The translations under genes were made by a program, and so were the position numbers. Under the pieces are notes generated by a model. It was not told the origin of the DNA. It searched no databases and saw only the letters and a list, made by a program, of their open reading frames with translations. 64,000 bases of DNA from Streptomyces sp. L-9-10 (GTDB lineage: Bacteria > Actinomycetota > Actinomycetes > Streptomycetales > Streptomycetaceae), in NCBI RefSeq assembly GCF_004151105.1, contig NZ_PHRF01000057.1:71115-135114 (forward strand), written 5' to 3'. The number at the start of each line of letters is the position of its first letter. The stretch's first letter is position 1. This document shows, in pieces, positions 26,850 to 34,025 of this stretch.

Positions 26850-27905
26850 TCAGGACAGGATCGGGATCAGACCCACGGCGAACAGGACGTAGAAGCCGGC
26901 TGCTGTCGCGAGGCGGGCAGGAGTGAGCTTGTGGGCGCGCATGGTGGCCAGGAGGTAGACGATCGCGGCCATGGTGATGATCCCGGACCACAAGAGGGCG
27001 CCGTCGAAGTGCCATGTGGTGAACAGCAGGCCGATGCCGCTGGGGACGGTGGCCTGGATCATCATCGAGCCGGAGATGTTCGCCAGCGCCAGCTTGATCT
27101 TGCCTTGGCGTACCCAGATGACCGCGTTCATGATCTCCGGAAGTTCGGTGGCGATCGGGGACAGCAGCAGGGCGGTCACGGTGGCGGACAGGCCGAGCAT
27201 CGGGCCGATGACATCGAGCTGTGCCACGAAGTAGTGCGCGGCGAGGAAGATCACGCCGAGGCTGGCCAGGGTCTGCGCGACCACGGCCCAGGTGGCGGGG
27301 GACGCCTTCTCGGGCTGGAACTTCAGCGGCTCCAGCTCCTCGTCCTCCTCGTCGCCCTCGTCCGCGCGACTGCTGCGGATCTCGCGCCAGAAGTAGACGG
27401 CGTAGGCGGCGAAGAACAGCAGGCCGAGAGCGGGCTTGAAGGCGAAGGCGACCAGGCCGAGCGAGACCTTCACGAGGAAGATCGGCAGGAACCACTGTTG
27501 GTCCTTGGCCAGGCGCTTCATGTCCTTCTCGTCGCCCAGCGCCTCACCGCTGTCGGGGCCGCTGGACGGCATGCCGGTATCAGCCAGGACGAGCAGGCGT
27601 TCCCTGCGGCGCTTGAGCAGGAGCACCGCTCCCGTCACGCCGTAGGCGACAGTGGCCAGCGCCAGGGGGCCGCCCATCGCAGCACCGACGCCGATGTTCC
27701 TGGCCTCCTCGGTCGCGCCGGTGGTGACCGCGACCAGGGTGACCACGGATTCGGGCAGGGCCGTACCGAAGGCAGCGAGGACCGTGCCGACGGCCATCTT
27801 GCCGACCTTGAGCCTTTGGCCCAGCCACTCGACCGCGTTGACGAACCACTCACACGAGAGATAGATCGCCACCGCGCACACGATGAGCAAAACGAAATGG
27901 ATCAC
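26850..27905 (-). CDS. CaCA-family cation exchanger under a manganese riboswitch
   Basis: A 351-residue membrane protein with about ten helices in two halves. The alpha-1 repeat has FGTALPESVVTL and the alpha-2 repeat has SPIATELPEIMNAV, the two ion-coordinating signatures of sodium/calcium exchangers. A long acidic loop (DEGDEEDEELE) joins the halves. GTG at 27905 is chosen because the first helix starts there (IHFVLLIVCAVAIYL) and the sequence upstream belongs to the leader hairpin. A yybP-ykoY riboswitch lies 100 bases upstream, so the transported ion is probably Mn2+, or Ca2+ with Mn2+, exported when manganese is high. Confidence 0.9.
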   Translation of the reverse strand: MIHFVLLIVCAVAIYLSCEWFVNAVEWLGQRLKVGKMAVGTVLAAFGTALPESVVTLVAVTTGATEEARNIGVGAAMGGPLALATVAYGVTGAVLLLKRRRERLLVLADTGMPSSGPDSGEALGDEKDMKRLAKDQQWFLPIFLVKVSLGLVAFAFKPALGLLFFAAYAVYFWREIRSSRADEGDEEDEELEPLKFQPEKASPATWAVVAQTLASLGVIFLAAHYFVAQLDVIGPMLGLSATVTALLLSPIATELPEIMNAVIWVRQGKIKLALANISGSMMIQATVPSGIGLLFTTWHFDGALLWSGIITMAAIVYLLATMRAHKLTPARLATAAGFYVLFAVGLIPILS

Positions 27906-27912
27906 GGGACTC

Positions 27913-27952
27913 GGTCGTCCTTCCGGTGCCGGCGGGACACCGAAGGACGACC
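27913..27952 (-). promoter_or_regulatory. Leader hairpin covering the exchanger ribosome site
   Basis: CACCGAAGGACGACC (27938-27952, plus-strand reading) pairs with 27913-27928 over about 15 bp with one bulged base. On the transcript the 3' arm contains GGAAGG just before the GTG start. The hairpin would hide the ribosome site, so it is a likely expression platform of the riboswitch acting on translation. Confidence 0.6.
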
Positions 27953-28007
27953 AGCGCGGGGCGGCGGTACGACTTCGGCCCCGCCGACGCACTAGTTGTC
28001 ATCGACT

Positions 28008-28123
28008 AAGGGCCGAAGGTCTCACCCGCCCTCATCTCTGACAGATGCGGGCCCGGCCACCGGGAATCCCGCTCGGGATTCCAGCATGTCGACGACCGGT
28101 TTGCGGGGTTACTCCCCTTCGCG
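28008..28123 (-). promoter_or_regulatory. yybP-ykoY (Mn2+) riboswitch, copy 1
   Basis: Read on the minus strand it contains, in order, AAGGGGAGUA, CCGGUCGUCGACAU, GGUGGCCGGGC and GUGAGACCUUCGGCC. These are the conserved elements of the yybP-ykoY manganese aptamer, including the two loops that hold the metal. It lies between its promoter and the CaCA exchanger. High Mn2+ normally turns such genes on. Confidence 0.9.
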
Positions 28124-28130
28124 GTTGTTC

Positions 28131-28158
28131 ATCCTACATGTAGTGCAGCTGCGGTAAA
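28131..28158 (-). promoter_or_regulatory. Predicted promoter of riboswitch 1
   Basis: On the minus strand, TTTACC (28153-28158) and TAGGAT (28131-28136) are separated by 16 bp, placing the transcript start near the 5' edge of the aptamer. TAGGAT is a good vegetative -10; the -35 is weaker. Confidence 0.5.
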
Positions 28159-28285
28159 CGCTAAATATCGGATGAATTGTCGATCTTTTACCCTGGCGTT
28201 GCAGTGGTCCCGAGGCCGGAGTCGGCGTGTCATGGGCTCCGGAGCTCGAAGAACCGGCGGGGGCGTTCATCGCAGCCGGGTCGGG

Positions 28286-28360
28286 CACGGTTCCGCACCG
28301 CTGGGGGCGGCGCGGAACCGTGAGCCGCGGCGGTGGCCGCAGAGGGCATCGCCGCGGCTC
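28286..28360 (-). terminator. Double hairpin after the pyrophosphatase gene
   Basis: Two adjacent perfect 11-bp stems: CACGGTTCCGC/GCGGAACCGTG (28286-28322) and GAGCCGCGGCG/CGCCGCGGCTC (28322-28360). They lie just downstream of the minus-strand pyrophosphatase stop at 28388 and insulate it from the riboswitch unit. Confidence 0.75.
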
Positions 28361-28387
28361 AGGCCGGGCCTGTCCGGTCCGTGGGTG

Positions 28388-29095
28388 TCAGGACGAGCAC
28401 TTCGCCTGGTAGTTGTTCACGCTGTCCTTGACGAGGCGCGTGGCCTTGGAGGCGTTGTCGTAGCCGTTCAGCTCGACCTTCTTGGTGCTGCCGAGCTGCT
28501 TGTAGACCTCGAAGAACGCCTCGATCCGCTGCCGTTCCACGGACGGCAGGTCCTTGATGTCCTTGACCTCGGAGTAGGTGGGGTCCACGTCATCGACCGG
28601 GACGGAGATGATCTTCTCGTCGGCCTCACCGTCGTCGACCATCTTCAGCACGCCGATCGCCCGTACGTTGATGACCGCGCCGGACTTCAGGGGCTCGCGG
28701 GTCAGGACCAGCCCGTCGAGCGGGTCCCCGTCGCCGCCCACGGACTGCGGCACAGAGCCGTAGTTGGCGGGGTAGGCGACCGGCATCGACATGAAGCGGT
28801 TGACGACGAACTGGCCCGTCTCCGGGTCGATCTCGTACTTCGTGATGCTGTCCTGCGGGATCTCCACGACGACGTTGAAGCCGTCCTTCGGGATGTCCTT
28901 GGCGGCCGGCTGCGGGAAGGCCAGGGGGTGCACGTACCCGCCCGGGGCCGACGGCCAGCAGTCCGCTGCCGCGGACGAGTTTGTGGCGGCATTCGACGCG
29001 GTCGTCGCACCGGATGCCGTCACTGCCCCCACGGCGAGGACGGCGGTGACCGGAGCGGCGAACATCGCTGCGGAACGGAGAAACGGTCTAAACAT
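28388..29095 (-). CDS. ppa: Exported family I inorganic pyrophosphatase
   Basis: A 235-residue protein. The first 43 or so residues form a signal peptide (FAAPVTAVLAVGAVTASGA…), which family I pyrophosphatases normally lack. The mature part has VEIPQDSITKYEID, YPANYGSVPQS and GDGDPLDGLVL, the metal-binding DxDPxDxxxL signature. Cytoplasmic relatives hydrolyse PPi with Mg2+ or Mn2+. Here the enzyme is predicted to work outside the membrane, perhaps to release phosphate. Two cysteines (near residue 46 and four from the end) could form an extracellular disulfide. AAGGA precedes the ATG. It sits between two manganese-riboswitch genes. Confidence 0.88.
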   Translation of the reverse strand: MFRPFLRSAAMFAAPVTAVLAVGAVTASGATTASNAATNSSAAADCWPSAPGGYVHPLAFPQPAAKDIPKDGFNVVVEIPQDSITKYEIDPETGQFVVNRFMSMPVAYPANYGSVPQSVGGDGDPLDGLVLTREPLKSGAVINVRAIGVLKMVDDGEADEKIISVPVDDVDPTYSEVKDIKDLPSVERQRIEAFFEVYKQLGSTKKVELNGYDNASKATRLVKDSVNNYQAKCSS

Positions 29096-29244
29096 GGCAA
29101 ATCCTTACTAAACGCATCAATGACGACAGTGAATCTGACAGCTGTAGGTGTACGGATATCGACTTTCTGGTGACGATTTGAAGTTGAGGTGTGCGGGCTC
29201 TCACGACCCGGGACTGGTCGGCTGATCGGCGCCGGGGCGGTGAG

Positions 29245-30270
29245 TCACAGCCAGTGCCGGCGGCGGAAAGCGCGGTAGATGAGCGAGCACGCCAGGACGG
29301 TGGCTCCGATGACGAGCGGGTAGCCGAAGACCCAGAGGTGCTCAGGGACATGGACGAAGTTCATGCCGTAGACGCCGGCGACCATGACGGGCACGGCAAT
29401 GATCGCGGCGATGGCGCTGATACGGCGGAGGCCGTCGTTCTGCTGCTCACGGGTTCGGGCCAGGGCGAGGCTGAGGGTGGCATCGACGATGTGCACCAGG
29501 GCGGTGATCTGTTCGGTGGCGTGGGTGTGGCGGCCGAGGACGTCACGCAGGGCGTGTGCGATGGCGGTGTCCCCGCCGGACATTTGGGGGTCGGCGAGTT
29601 GCCGCAGCGGCGCTTCGAGCGGGGCGACAGCTCTGCGCAGATTCAGGAGCTCACGCTTGAGCTGGTAGATCCGCCCGATGTCCCTGCCGCGCTCAGCCGT
29701 GTACGTGTCGGCCTCGGCCTGGTCGACACGCGCCGCCAGCCACTGGGCGACTTCCAGGTACTGGTCCACCAGCGTGCTGGTCAAGGCCCACAGCACCGCG
29801 GCGGCCCCGTGGGCGAGAAGTTCGGGCCGGGCGCCGAGCCGCTTGCGCACGCCCACGAGATGACTGGAAGGCCCGTGCCGGACGACGACGATGAAGCCCT
29901 CGCCCATGAAGACCATGACCTCCCCACTGGCGACGAGGTCGTCTTCCGTGTCGGAAAGGATGTCGTCGTGCTGGGCGACGACAGCGGATTTCAGGACGAG
30001 GAACAAGGTGCTGCCGTAACGCTCCAGCTTGGGCCGCTGGTGTGCGTGCAGGGCGTCCTCGACGGCGAGCGGGTGCAGGTCGAAGGCGTCCGCGACGGAC
30101 TGGAACCGGCCGGCACGTGGGGCGTGCAGGCCGACCCACACGAATCGGTCCCGCTTGGCACGGACCGCTGCCACGGCCCGGTGCAGCGGAAGCAACTCGG
30201 GCCTTTGGCGGCCCGGTTCGTACAGGGCGCAGGTCACCACTGCGCCGGAGGGGGTGTCGTGGCCTGTCAT
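29245..30270 (-). CDS. corA: CorA-family divalent cation transporter under a manganese riboswitch
   Basis: A 341-residue protein: a large cytoplasmic funnel domain (for example FDLHPLAVEDALHAHQRPKLERYG), a long helix, and two C-terminal membrane helices. YGMNF at the end of the first helix is the CorA GMN selectivity signature. The charged C-terminus RAFRRRHWL is family-like. CorA channels usually import Mg2+, sometimes Co2+, Ni2+ or Mn2+; related members export. A yybP-ykoY riboswitch 200 bases upstream points to a manganese role, and switch-on by excess Mn2+ would favour efflux over uptake. ATG at 30270. Confidence 0.92.
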   Translation of the reverse strand: MTGHDTPSGAVVTCALYEPGRQRPELLPLHRAVAAVRAKRDRFVWVGLHAPRAGRFQSVADAFDLHPLAVEDALHAHQRPKLERYGSTLFLVLKSAVVAQHDDILSDTEDDLVASGEVMVFMGEGFIVVVRHGPSSHLVGVRKRLGARPELLAHGAAAVLWALTSTLVDQYLEVAQWLAARVDQAEADTYTAERGRDIGRIYQLKRELLNLRRAVAPLEAPLRQLADPQMSGGDTAIAHALRDVLGRHTHATEQITALVHIVDATLSLALARTREQQNDGLRRISAIAAIIAVPVMVAGVYGMNFVHVPEHLWVFGYPLVIGATVLACSLIYRAFRRRHWL

Positions 30271-30471
30271 GACTGCACCCGCAACGCGTACGTGCCCGCC
30301 ACGGTCAGGCGTGCGGGGTGAGTATGCGAGCGCACATGGCTAGCGTGAAGTGCGAAGTGCGTCACGGGTCTCGTCTGGGCCTTCCCGCGCTACCGGCGGG
30401 GGCTTCGAGGACGACCGCTCAAGGGCAAAGGCGGAAGCTTCGACCCCGCCGACTCGCATACGTCGTCGACA

Positions 30472-30588
30472 AAGGGCCGAAGGTCTCGCCCACCCATACC
30501 GCTACGGCACGGGCCCGGCCACCGGGAACCCGTCAAAAGGCTCCAGTATGTCGACGACCGGTATCACAGGGCTACTCCCCTTCGCGGC
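30472..30588 (-). promoter_or_regulatory. yybP-ykoY (Mn2+) riboswitch, copy 2
   Basis: The minus strand again shows AAGGGGAGUAGC, CCGGUCGUCGACAU, GGUGGCCGGGC and GCGAGACCUUCGGCC in order and at spacings like copy 1, while the variable stems differ. It is about 200 bases upstream of the CorA gene. TACTAT on the minus strand (30593-30598) is a possible -10 immediately before the aptamer. Confidence 0.9.
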
Positions 30589-30599
30589 GGCCATAGTAC

Positions 30600-30962
30600 A
30601 CACCCTGTGGCGAGCAAGCACATGCCGGATGTGGTCGGACGCGCGCAGATCAGGCCGACCGTAACGGCGAGTCATCGGATCAGCTCACGTGTTATGGGGT
30701 TCATTCATCCTGTCCGTTGTCCGGTACGACAAGGCCGCCACCATCTACCCGCACTGTGTGTCGGCCCCGGCCGAGAGTCAGTACAGCGTGGTGCGGTGGT
30801 CAGTCCGTGCGGCAGCCGCGGGCTCCCGGCTGGGTGCCCAGTTCGGGGCGGCCGACTGCCGCGGCCTGCGGCTCGCGTACCTGCCAGACATGGGAGGGCT
30901 GCTCGGGTGCCGCCCCGCCCTGGGGGGAGGTGTTCGTTGCGGGGCCGGTGCCGCAGCATTCC
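30600..30962. other. Gap without recognisable genes
   Basis: 363 bp between the riboswitch promoter and the end of the ArsR gene. Open frames on both strands have no ribosome site or family resemblance. Confidence 0.45.
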
Positions 30963-31379
30963 TCAGCCATGACGGGCCTCCGGACTCCGGGCGTGGCCGG
31001 GCGTCTCGTCGCCGGAGGCGCAGCAGGCGCCGTCCGGATCGCACGCCTGGTCGTGCTTGCCCTGGTGGTCGACCAGCAGGACGAGCGCGGCCAGATCGGC
31101 GAGCGCGTGCGCCAGCTTGGGATCCGCCAGCTCGTAGCGCACCCGGCGACCGTCCGGAACAGGCTTGACCAGTCCGCAGCCGCGCAGGCAGGAGAGATGG
31201 TTCGAGACGTTGCCGCGGGTCAGTCCGAGGCGGTCGGCGAGTTCGGAGGGATATGCGGGCGCTTCGAGGAGCGCCAGCAGCAGCCTGCGCCGCGTCTCGT
31301 CCGCCAGAGCCGTGCCTACTCGGGCCAGCGCGCCGGCGTCGACCGCCACGGCGAGGCCCCTGTCTTGTTGCGTCTCCAT
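30963..31379 (-). CDS. ArsR/SmtB metal-sensing repressor, CmtR-like
   Basis: A 138-residue winged-helix repressor. The recognition helix reads LTRGNVSNHLSCLRGCGLV, placing Cys64 and Cys68 in the C-x3-C arrangement of CmtR, the mycobacterial Cd/Pb sensor, whose third ligand is a C-terminal cysteine. Here the C-terminus has Cys113, Cys119 and Cys120 (ACDPDGACC). It probably binds a soft metal and releases DNA. No efflux gene is adjacent on its strand, so it may control itself and the CorA unit downstream, or its original target has been lost. ATG at 31379 follows GAGG. Confidence 0.85.
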   Translation of the reverse strand: METQQDRGLAVAVDAGALARVGTALADETRRRLLLALLEAPAYPSELADRLGLTRGNVSNHLSCLRGCGLVKPVPDGRRVRYELADPKLAHALADLAALVLLVDHQGKHDQACDPDGACCASGDETPGHARSPEARHG

Positions 31380-31403
31380 ATCCTCAAGTTACAGCGAAGG
31401 CTG

Positions 31404-31427
31404 AATTAAGCAAAGACTGTATTAAGC
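31404..31427 (-). promoter_or_regulatory. Possible ArsR operator/promoter
   Basis: AATTAAGC (31404-31411) and TATTAAGC (31420-31427) are direct repeats 16 bp apart, 25 bp upstream of the repressor start in locally AT-rich DNA. ArsR sites are normally inverted repeats, so this is tentative. Confidence 0.3.
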
Positions 31428-31572
31428 GGATGGGCGTTTGTGTTCCAGCCTTTGTGCGGTCGATCCAAGCTGCGAACCGCCTGTACGCGACCGTGCTTTC
31501 GGTGACAGCGGCGGCTGTAGCGGTGTCGACGCGATCGGCCTCTGTCCCAGGCAGTCCAGGATCTCGGCCTCA

Positions 31573-31668
31573 AGGTTCCTACGGCCACCACTTCATGAAG
31601 GCATGCAAAGCCGCCGGGCTGGTGGACGCTGACGGTAAGCCGAAGTACACGCCGCGCGGCCTTCGCAG
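31573..31668 (+). pseudogene. Tyrosine recombinase (integrase) fragment
   Basis: One frame reads SYGHHFMKACKAAGLVDADG and continues KPKYTPRGLRR. This matches the region before and including the box II motif of phage-type integrases (…KYTPHGLRHxFAS), with the two box II histidines replaced or lost. No start, catalytic His-Arg or C-terminal Tyr survives. It ends 18 bases before the right attachment-site copy, where an integrase gene would be expected. Confidence 0.6.
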
Positions 31669-31686
31669 GTCGCAGCGGTATTGCAG

Positions 31687-31744
31687 ACGTTCGGCAACAA
31701 CGCCAAGGCGCTCCAGGGCCGTTGAGGTACCACGGCGTCCCTGG
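31687..31744 (+). repeat. Putative attachment site, right copy (chitinase 3' end)
   Basis: Second copy of the 58-bp sequence at 16989-17046, with two substitutions. It carries the last codons of the chitinase, its stop and 19 further bases, but no chitinase gene precedes it. It marks the right end of the 14.7-kb island. Confidence 0.75.
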
Positions 31745-31805
31745 TACAGCACGTGGTGGCGATCGCGACCGGGGTGTCACCCCGCGGTCCGAGGTGTCCA
31801 TGAGG

Positions 31806-31840
31806 TCCAAGGGCACCCCCTCGCCGGGGGTGCCCTTGGA
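31806..31840 (-). terminator. Terminator of the haloperoxidase gene
   Basis: A 15-bp perfect stem, TCCAAGGGCACCCCC (31806-31820) against 31826-31840, with a 5-base loop, 17 bases beyond the minus-strand stop codon. Confidence 0.85.
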
Positions 31841-31856
31841 TCACTCGACCGGAGCG

Positions 31857-33101
31857 TCAGCGTGAGCCGAAGAGCTGTCCGGCGTTTTCCAGGTCGTACC
31901 TGGCCACGTTCGTGCCGAGCGTGATACCCCGCTCGTCGGCCGACCGGGTGTGGATACCCGAGAGGATCCGCGCCTCGGTGTTCTCCTCCGAGAGCTGCTT
32001 CCAAGTGGTGTAAGTCCTGGTCACCCCGGGCGCGGTGGGACTGGTCAGTTCGAACGGGGCGGTGCGGGGTCCGTGGAGAGTCGACAGCACGGCCTCCGCG
32101 GCACCCGAGTAGGTGTTGTGCCCGCTCGGGTAGTCCGGGTGCGCCGGAGTGGTGTGCAGCGGTGTCCAGTCCGGGTCGGGGTCGATGGTGCCGGTGCGGA
32201 TCGCGGTGACGGGGCGCCACCTCTCGTACGCGTACTTCGAGTCGGAGGTCGCGATCTGTGTGTCCACCTGCACGACATGGAAGAGAGCGACCAGCTTCGT
32301 CTGCCCGGCGACCTCCTGCGCCGAGCGGGAGAGGGCGACGCGCAGCGGTTCTGTGTAGAGGGTGTACGAGGAGCCGTACCAGAAGGTGGCGGTCTCGGTC
32401 TGGTGCGCGCTGCGAGCGGTGCTGTCCGAGGCGCCGTATGTACGTACCTCGGTGAGGTCGGCGGCGTAGCGCCTGGAGTCCAGCGCGGGCGGTGGGCCGA
32501 GCCGGAACTGGCTCTGCGTCTTGAGCAGGAAGGGCTTGGCGACGCGGTTGCCGTACTGCGCCGCCGGGGCGTACGCGGGCGGTGTGGGCTGCCAGATTCC
32601 GGGGGCCGCGGAGGGCACCGTGTACGGCGCGTTCACCGAGGCGGGGTCGAGGCCGTCACCTTGCCTGGACTTGAGGATGAGGTCGGCCTGCCGCTCTCCC
32701 GCCGCGATGCCGCGCTCCTCCGACGGGCCGTCGGGGATCCCCTCCAGGGTCTCCTTCAAAGCGATGCCGAGCTGCTCAGTGCGAGCCGGTACCAGCGCCA
32801 CGAGCGCACGGTGGACGGCCGCGGCGAGCGCCGCGTCCTGGTAGGCGCCGCGCTGGACGCCTGCGGGCACATTACGGGTGGCCCGTGCAGCCGCGAGCCA
32901 ACTGATGGCCCACGTACGGTTGTTGGTGATCTGTGTGGGCGCGCCTGCTGCGGCGATGGTCTCGGTGGTGGTGTCGTACCAGGCGAGCGCCGTGGAGCCG
33001 CGGTCGCCGGCGGCGACGGCCTGCGGTACCGCGACGGACGTGGTCAGCAGTACCGCCGCACCGAGGGCGACGAGGGCGGGACGGGATCCGAACGGACTCA
33101 T
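31857..33101 (-). CDS. Exported vanadium-dependent haloperoxidase/PAP2-like protein
   Basis: A 414-residue protein with a signal peptide (ALVALGAAVLLTTSVAVPQAVAAG). YAYERWRPVTAIR holds the Lys/Arg part of the vanadate site, DYPSGHNTYSGAAEA the SGH motif with the acid/base His, and ARILSGIHTRSADERG the third motif with the His that ligates vanadium. This is the vanadium haloperoxidase/acid phosphatase fold. Bacterial members of this subgroup are often of unproven activity. AAGGAG precedes the ATG. It is a single-gene unit, transcribed toward the right island boundary. Confidence 0.85.
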   Translation of the reverse strand: MSPFGSRPALVALGAAVLLTTSVAVPQAVAAGDRGSTALAWYDTTTETIAAAGAPTQITNNRTWAISWLAAARATRNVPAGVQRGAYQDAALAAAVHRALVALVPARTEQLGIALKETLEGIPDGPSEERGIAAGERQADLILKSRQGDGLDPASVNAPYTVPSAAPGIWQPTPPAYAPAAQYGNRVAKPFLLKTQSQFRLGPPPALDSRRYAADLTEVRTYGASDSTARSAHQTETATFWYGSSYTLYTEPLRVALSRSAQEVAGQTKLVALFHVVQVDTQIATSDSKYAYERWRPVTAIRTGTIDPDPDWTPLHTTPAHPDYPSGHNTYSGAAEAVLSTLHGPRTAPFELTSPTAPGVTRTYTTWKQLSEENTEARILSGIHTRSADERGITLGTNVARYDLENAGQLFGSR

Positions 33102-33144
33102 GTGTCTCCTTGAGTGAGGCGTATCTGCCGACGGGCCGCGGCAG

Positions 33145-33267
33145 TCAGCCTGCGTTTCGTCGTGGTCGATGGTGTGGATCTGGTCGGTGTCGGCGAAGAC
33201 GCCCGCCTTCTGGTCGGCGACCGGCGCCTCGTCGTCCCGGAGCCGTCCCCGACTGCACTGCGGTCAT
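33145..33267 (-). pseudogene. Truncated ORF coupled to the sulfonate ATPase gene
   Basis: ATG at 33267 overlaps the ATPase stop (ATGA), as for a fourth operon gene. After about 12 codons (MTAVQSGTAPGR) the strongly GC3-biased frame changes to another one (DEAPVADQKAGVFADTDQIH…) that ends near the haloperoxidase leader. This suggests a frameshifted 5' remnant of a lost gene. Family not recognised. Confidence 0.35.
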
Positions 33268-34025
33268 GCCGCGCTCTCGTCTTCCGCAAGGTCCACTCCC
33301 AACTGAGCGAGCAGGCGGTGGCGCAGGGCGGCGTACTCGGTGCTGCCGTGGCGGCGCGGTGCCGGGAGCTCCACGGGGAGGTCGGCCGCCATCCGCCCCT
33401 CCTCCAGGACGACCACCCGGTCGGCGAGGACGATTGCCTCGTCGACGTCGTGTGTGACCAGCAGCACGGCCGGCCGATGCCGCTCGCACAGCTGCCGCAG
33501 CAGGGTGTGCATCCTGATCCGGGTGAGTGCGTCCAGCGCGCCGAACGGCTCGTCGGCGAGCAGGAGTTGTGGATCGCGTACAAGGGAGCGCGCGAGCGAG
33601 ACGCGCTGCTGCTCGCCGCCGGACAGCTCGACAGGCCAGGCCCGCTCGCGCCCTTCGAGGCCGACTTCGGCGAGGGCGGCCAGGCCGCGCTCCTGGGCGT
33701 CCGGTCCGCTCAGGCCCAGGACGACATTGCCCAGCAGTCGCTTCCAGGGCAGCAGCCGTGCGTCCTGGAAGACCACGGAGACGTCGTCGGGGGCGGCGAG
33801 TTCGCCGCTCCCCGCCACTTCGTGGTCGAGTCGGGCCAGCGCCCGCAGGAGTGTGCTCTTGCCGGAGCCGCTGCGCCCGAGCAGGGCGACGAACTCACCT
33901 GGAGCGATGCTGAGGTCGAGACCGTCCAGTACTCGGCGCTTGCCGAAGGAGCGGACCAGGTTCTCGATCCGGACCGTGTTCGCCCCGCTCCCGATCGCGG
34001 TCAGTTCGCCAGAGTGCGCCGCCAT
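33264..34025 (-). CDS. ssuB: Aliphatic-sulfonate-type ABC transporter ATPase
   Basis: A 253-residue ATPase. Walker A is GRSGSGKST, the Q-loop is VFQDARLLPW, the ABC signature LSGGEQQR, Walker B LLLADEPF and the H-loop VTHDVDEA. The RLLPWK segment and overall pattern are those of nitrate/sulfonate/taurine importers (SsuB/TauB). It starts at 34025, overlapping the permease gene by 25 bases. The operon context (SsuD-, SfnB- and SsuE-type enzymes immediately upstream) supports sulfonate import as a sulfur source. Confidence 0.88.
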   Translation of the reverse strand: MAAHSGELTAIGSGANTVRIENLVRSFGKRRVLDGLDLSIAPGEFVALLGRSGSGKSTLLRALARLDHEVAGSGELAAPDDVSVVFQDARLLPWKRLLGNVVLGLSGPDAQERGLAALAEVGLEGRERAWPVELSGGEQQRVSLARSLVRDPQLLLADEPFGALDALTRIRMHTLLRQLCERHRPAVLLVTHDVDEAIVLADRVVVLEEGRMAADLPVELPAPRRHGSTEYAALRHRLLAQLGVDLAEDESAA

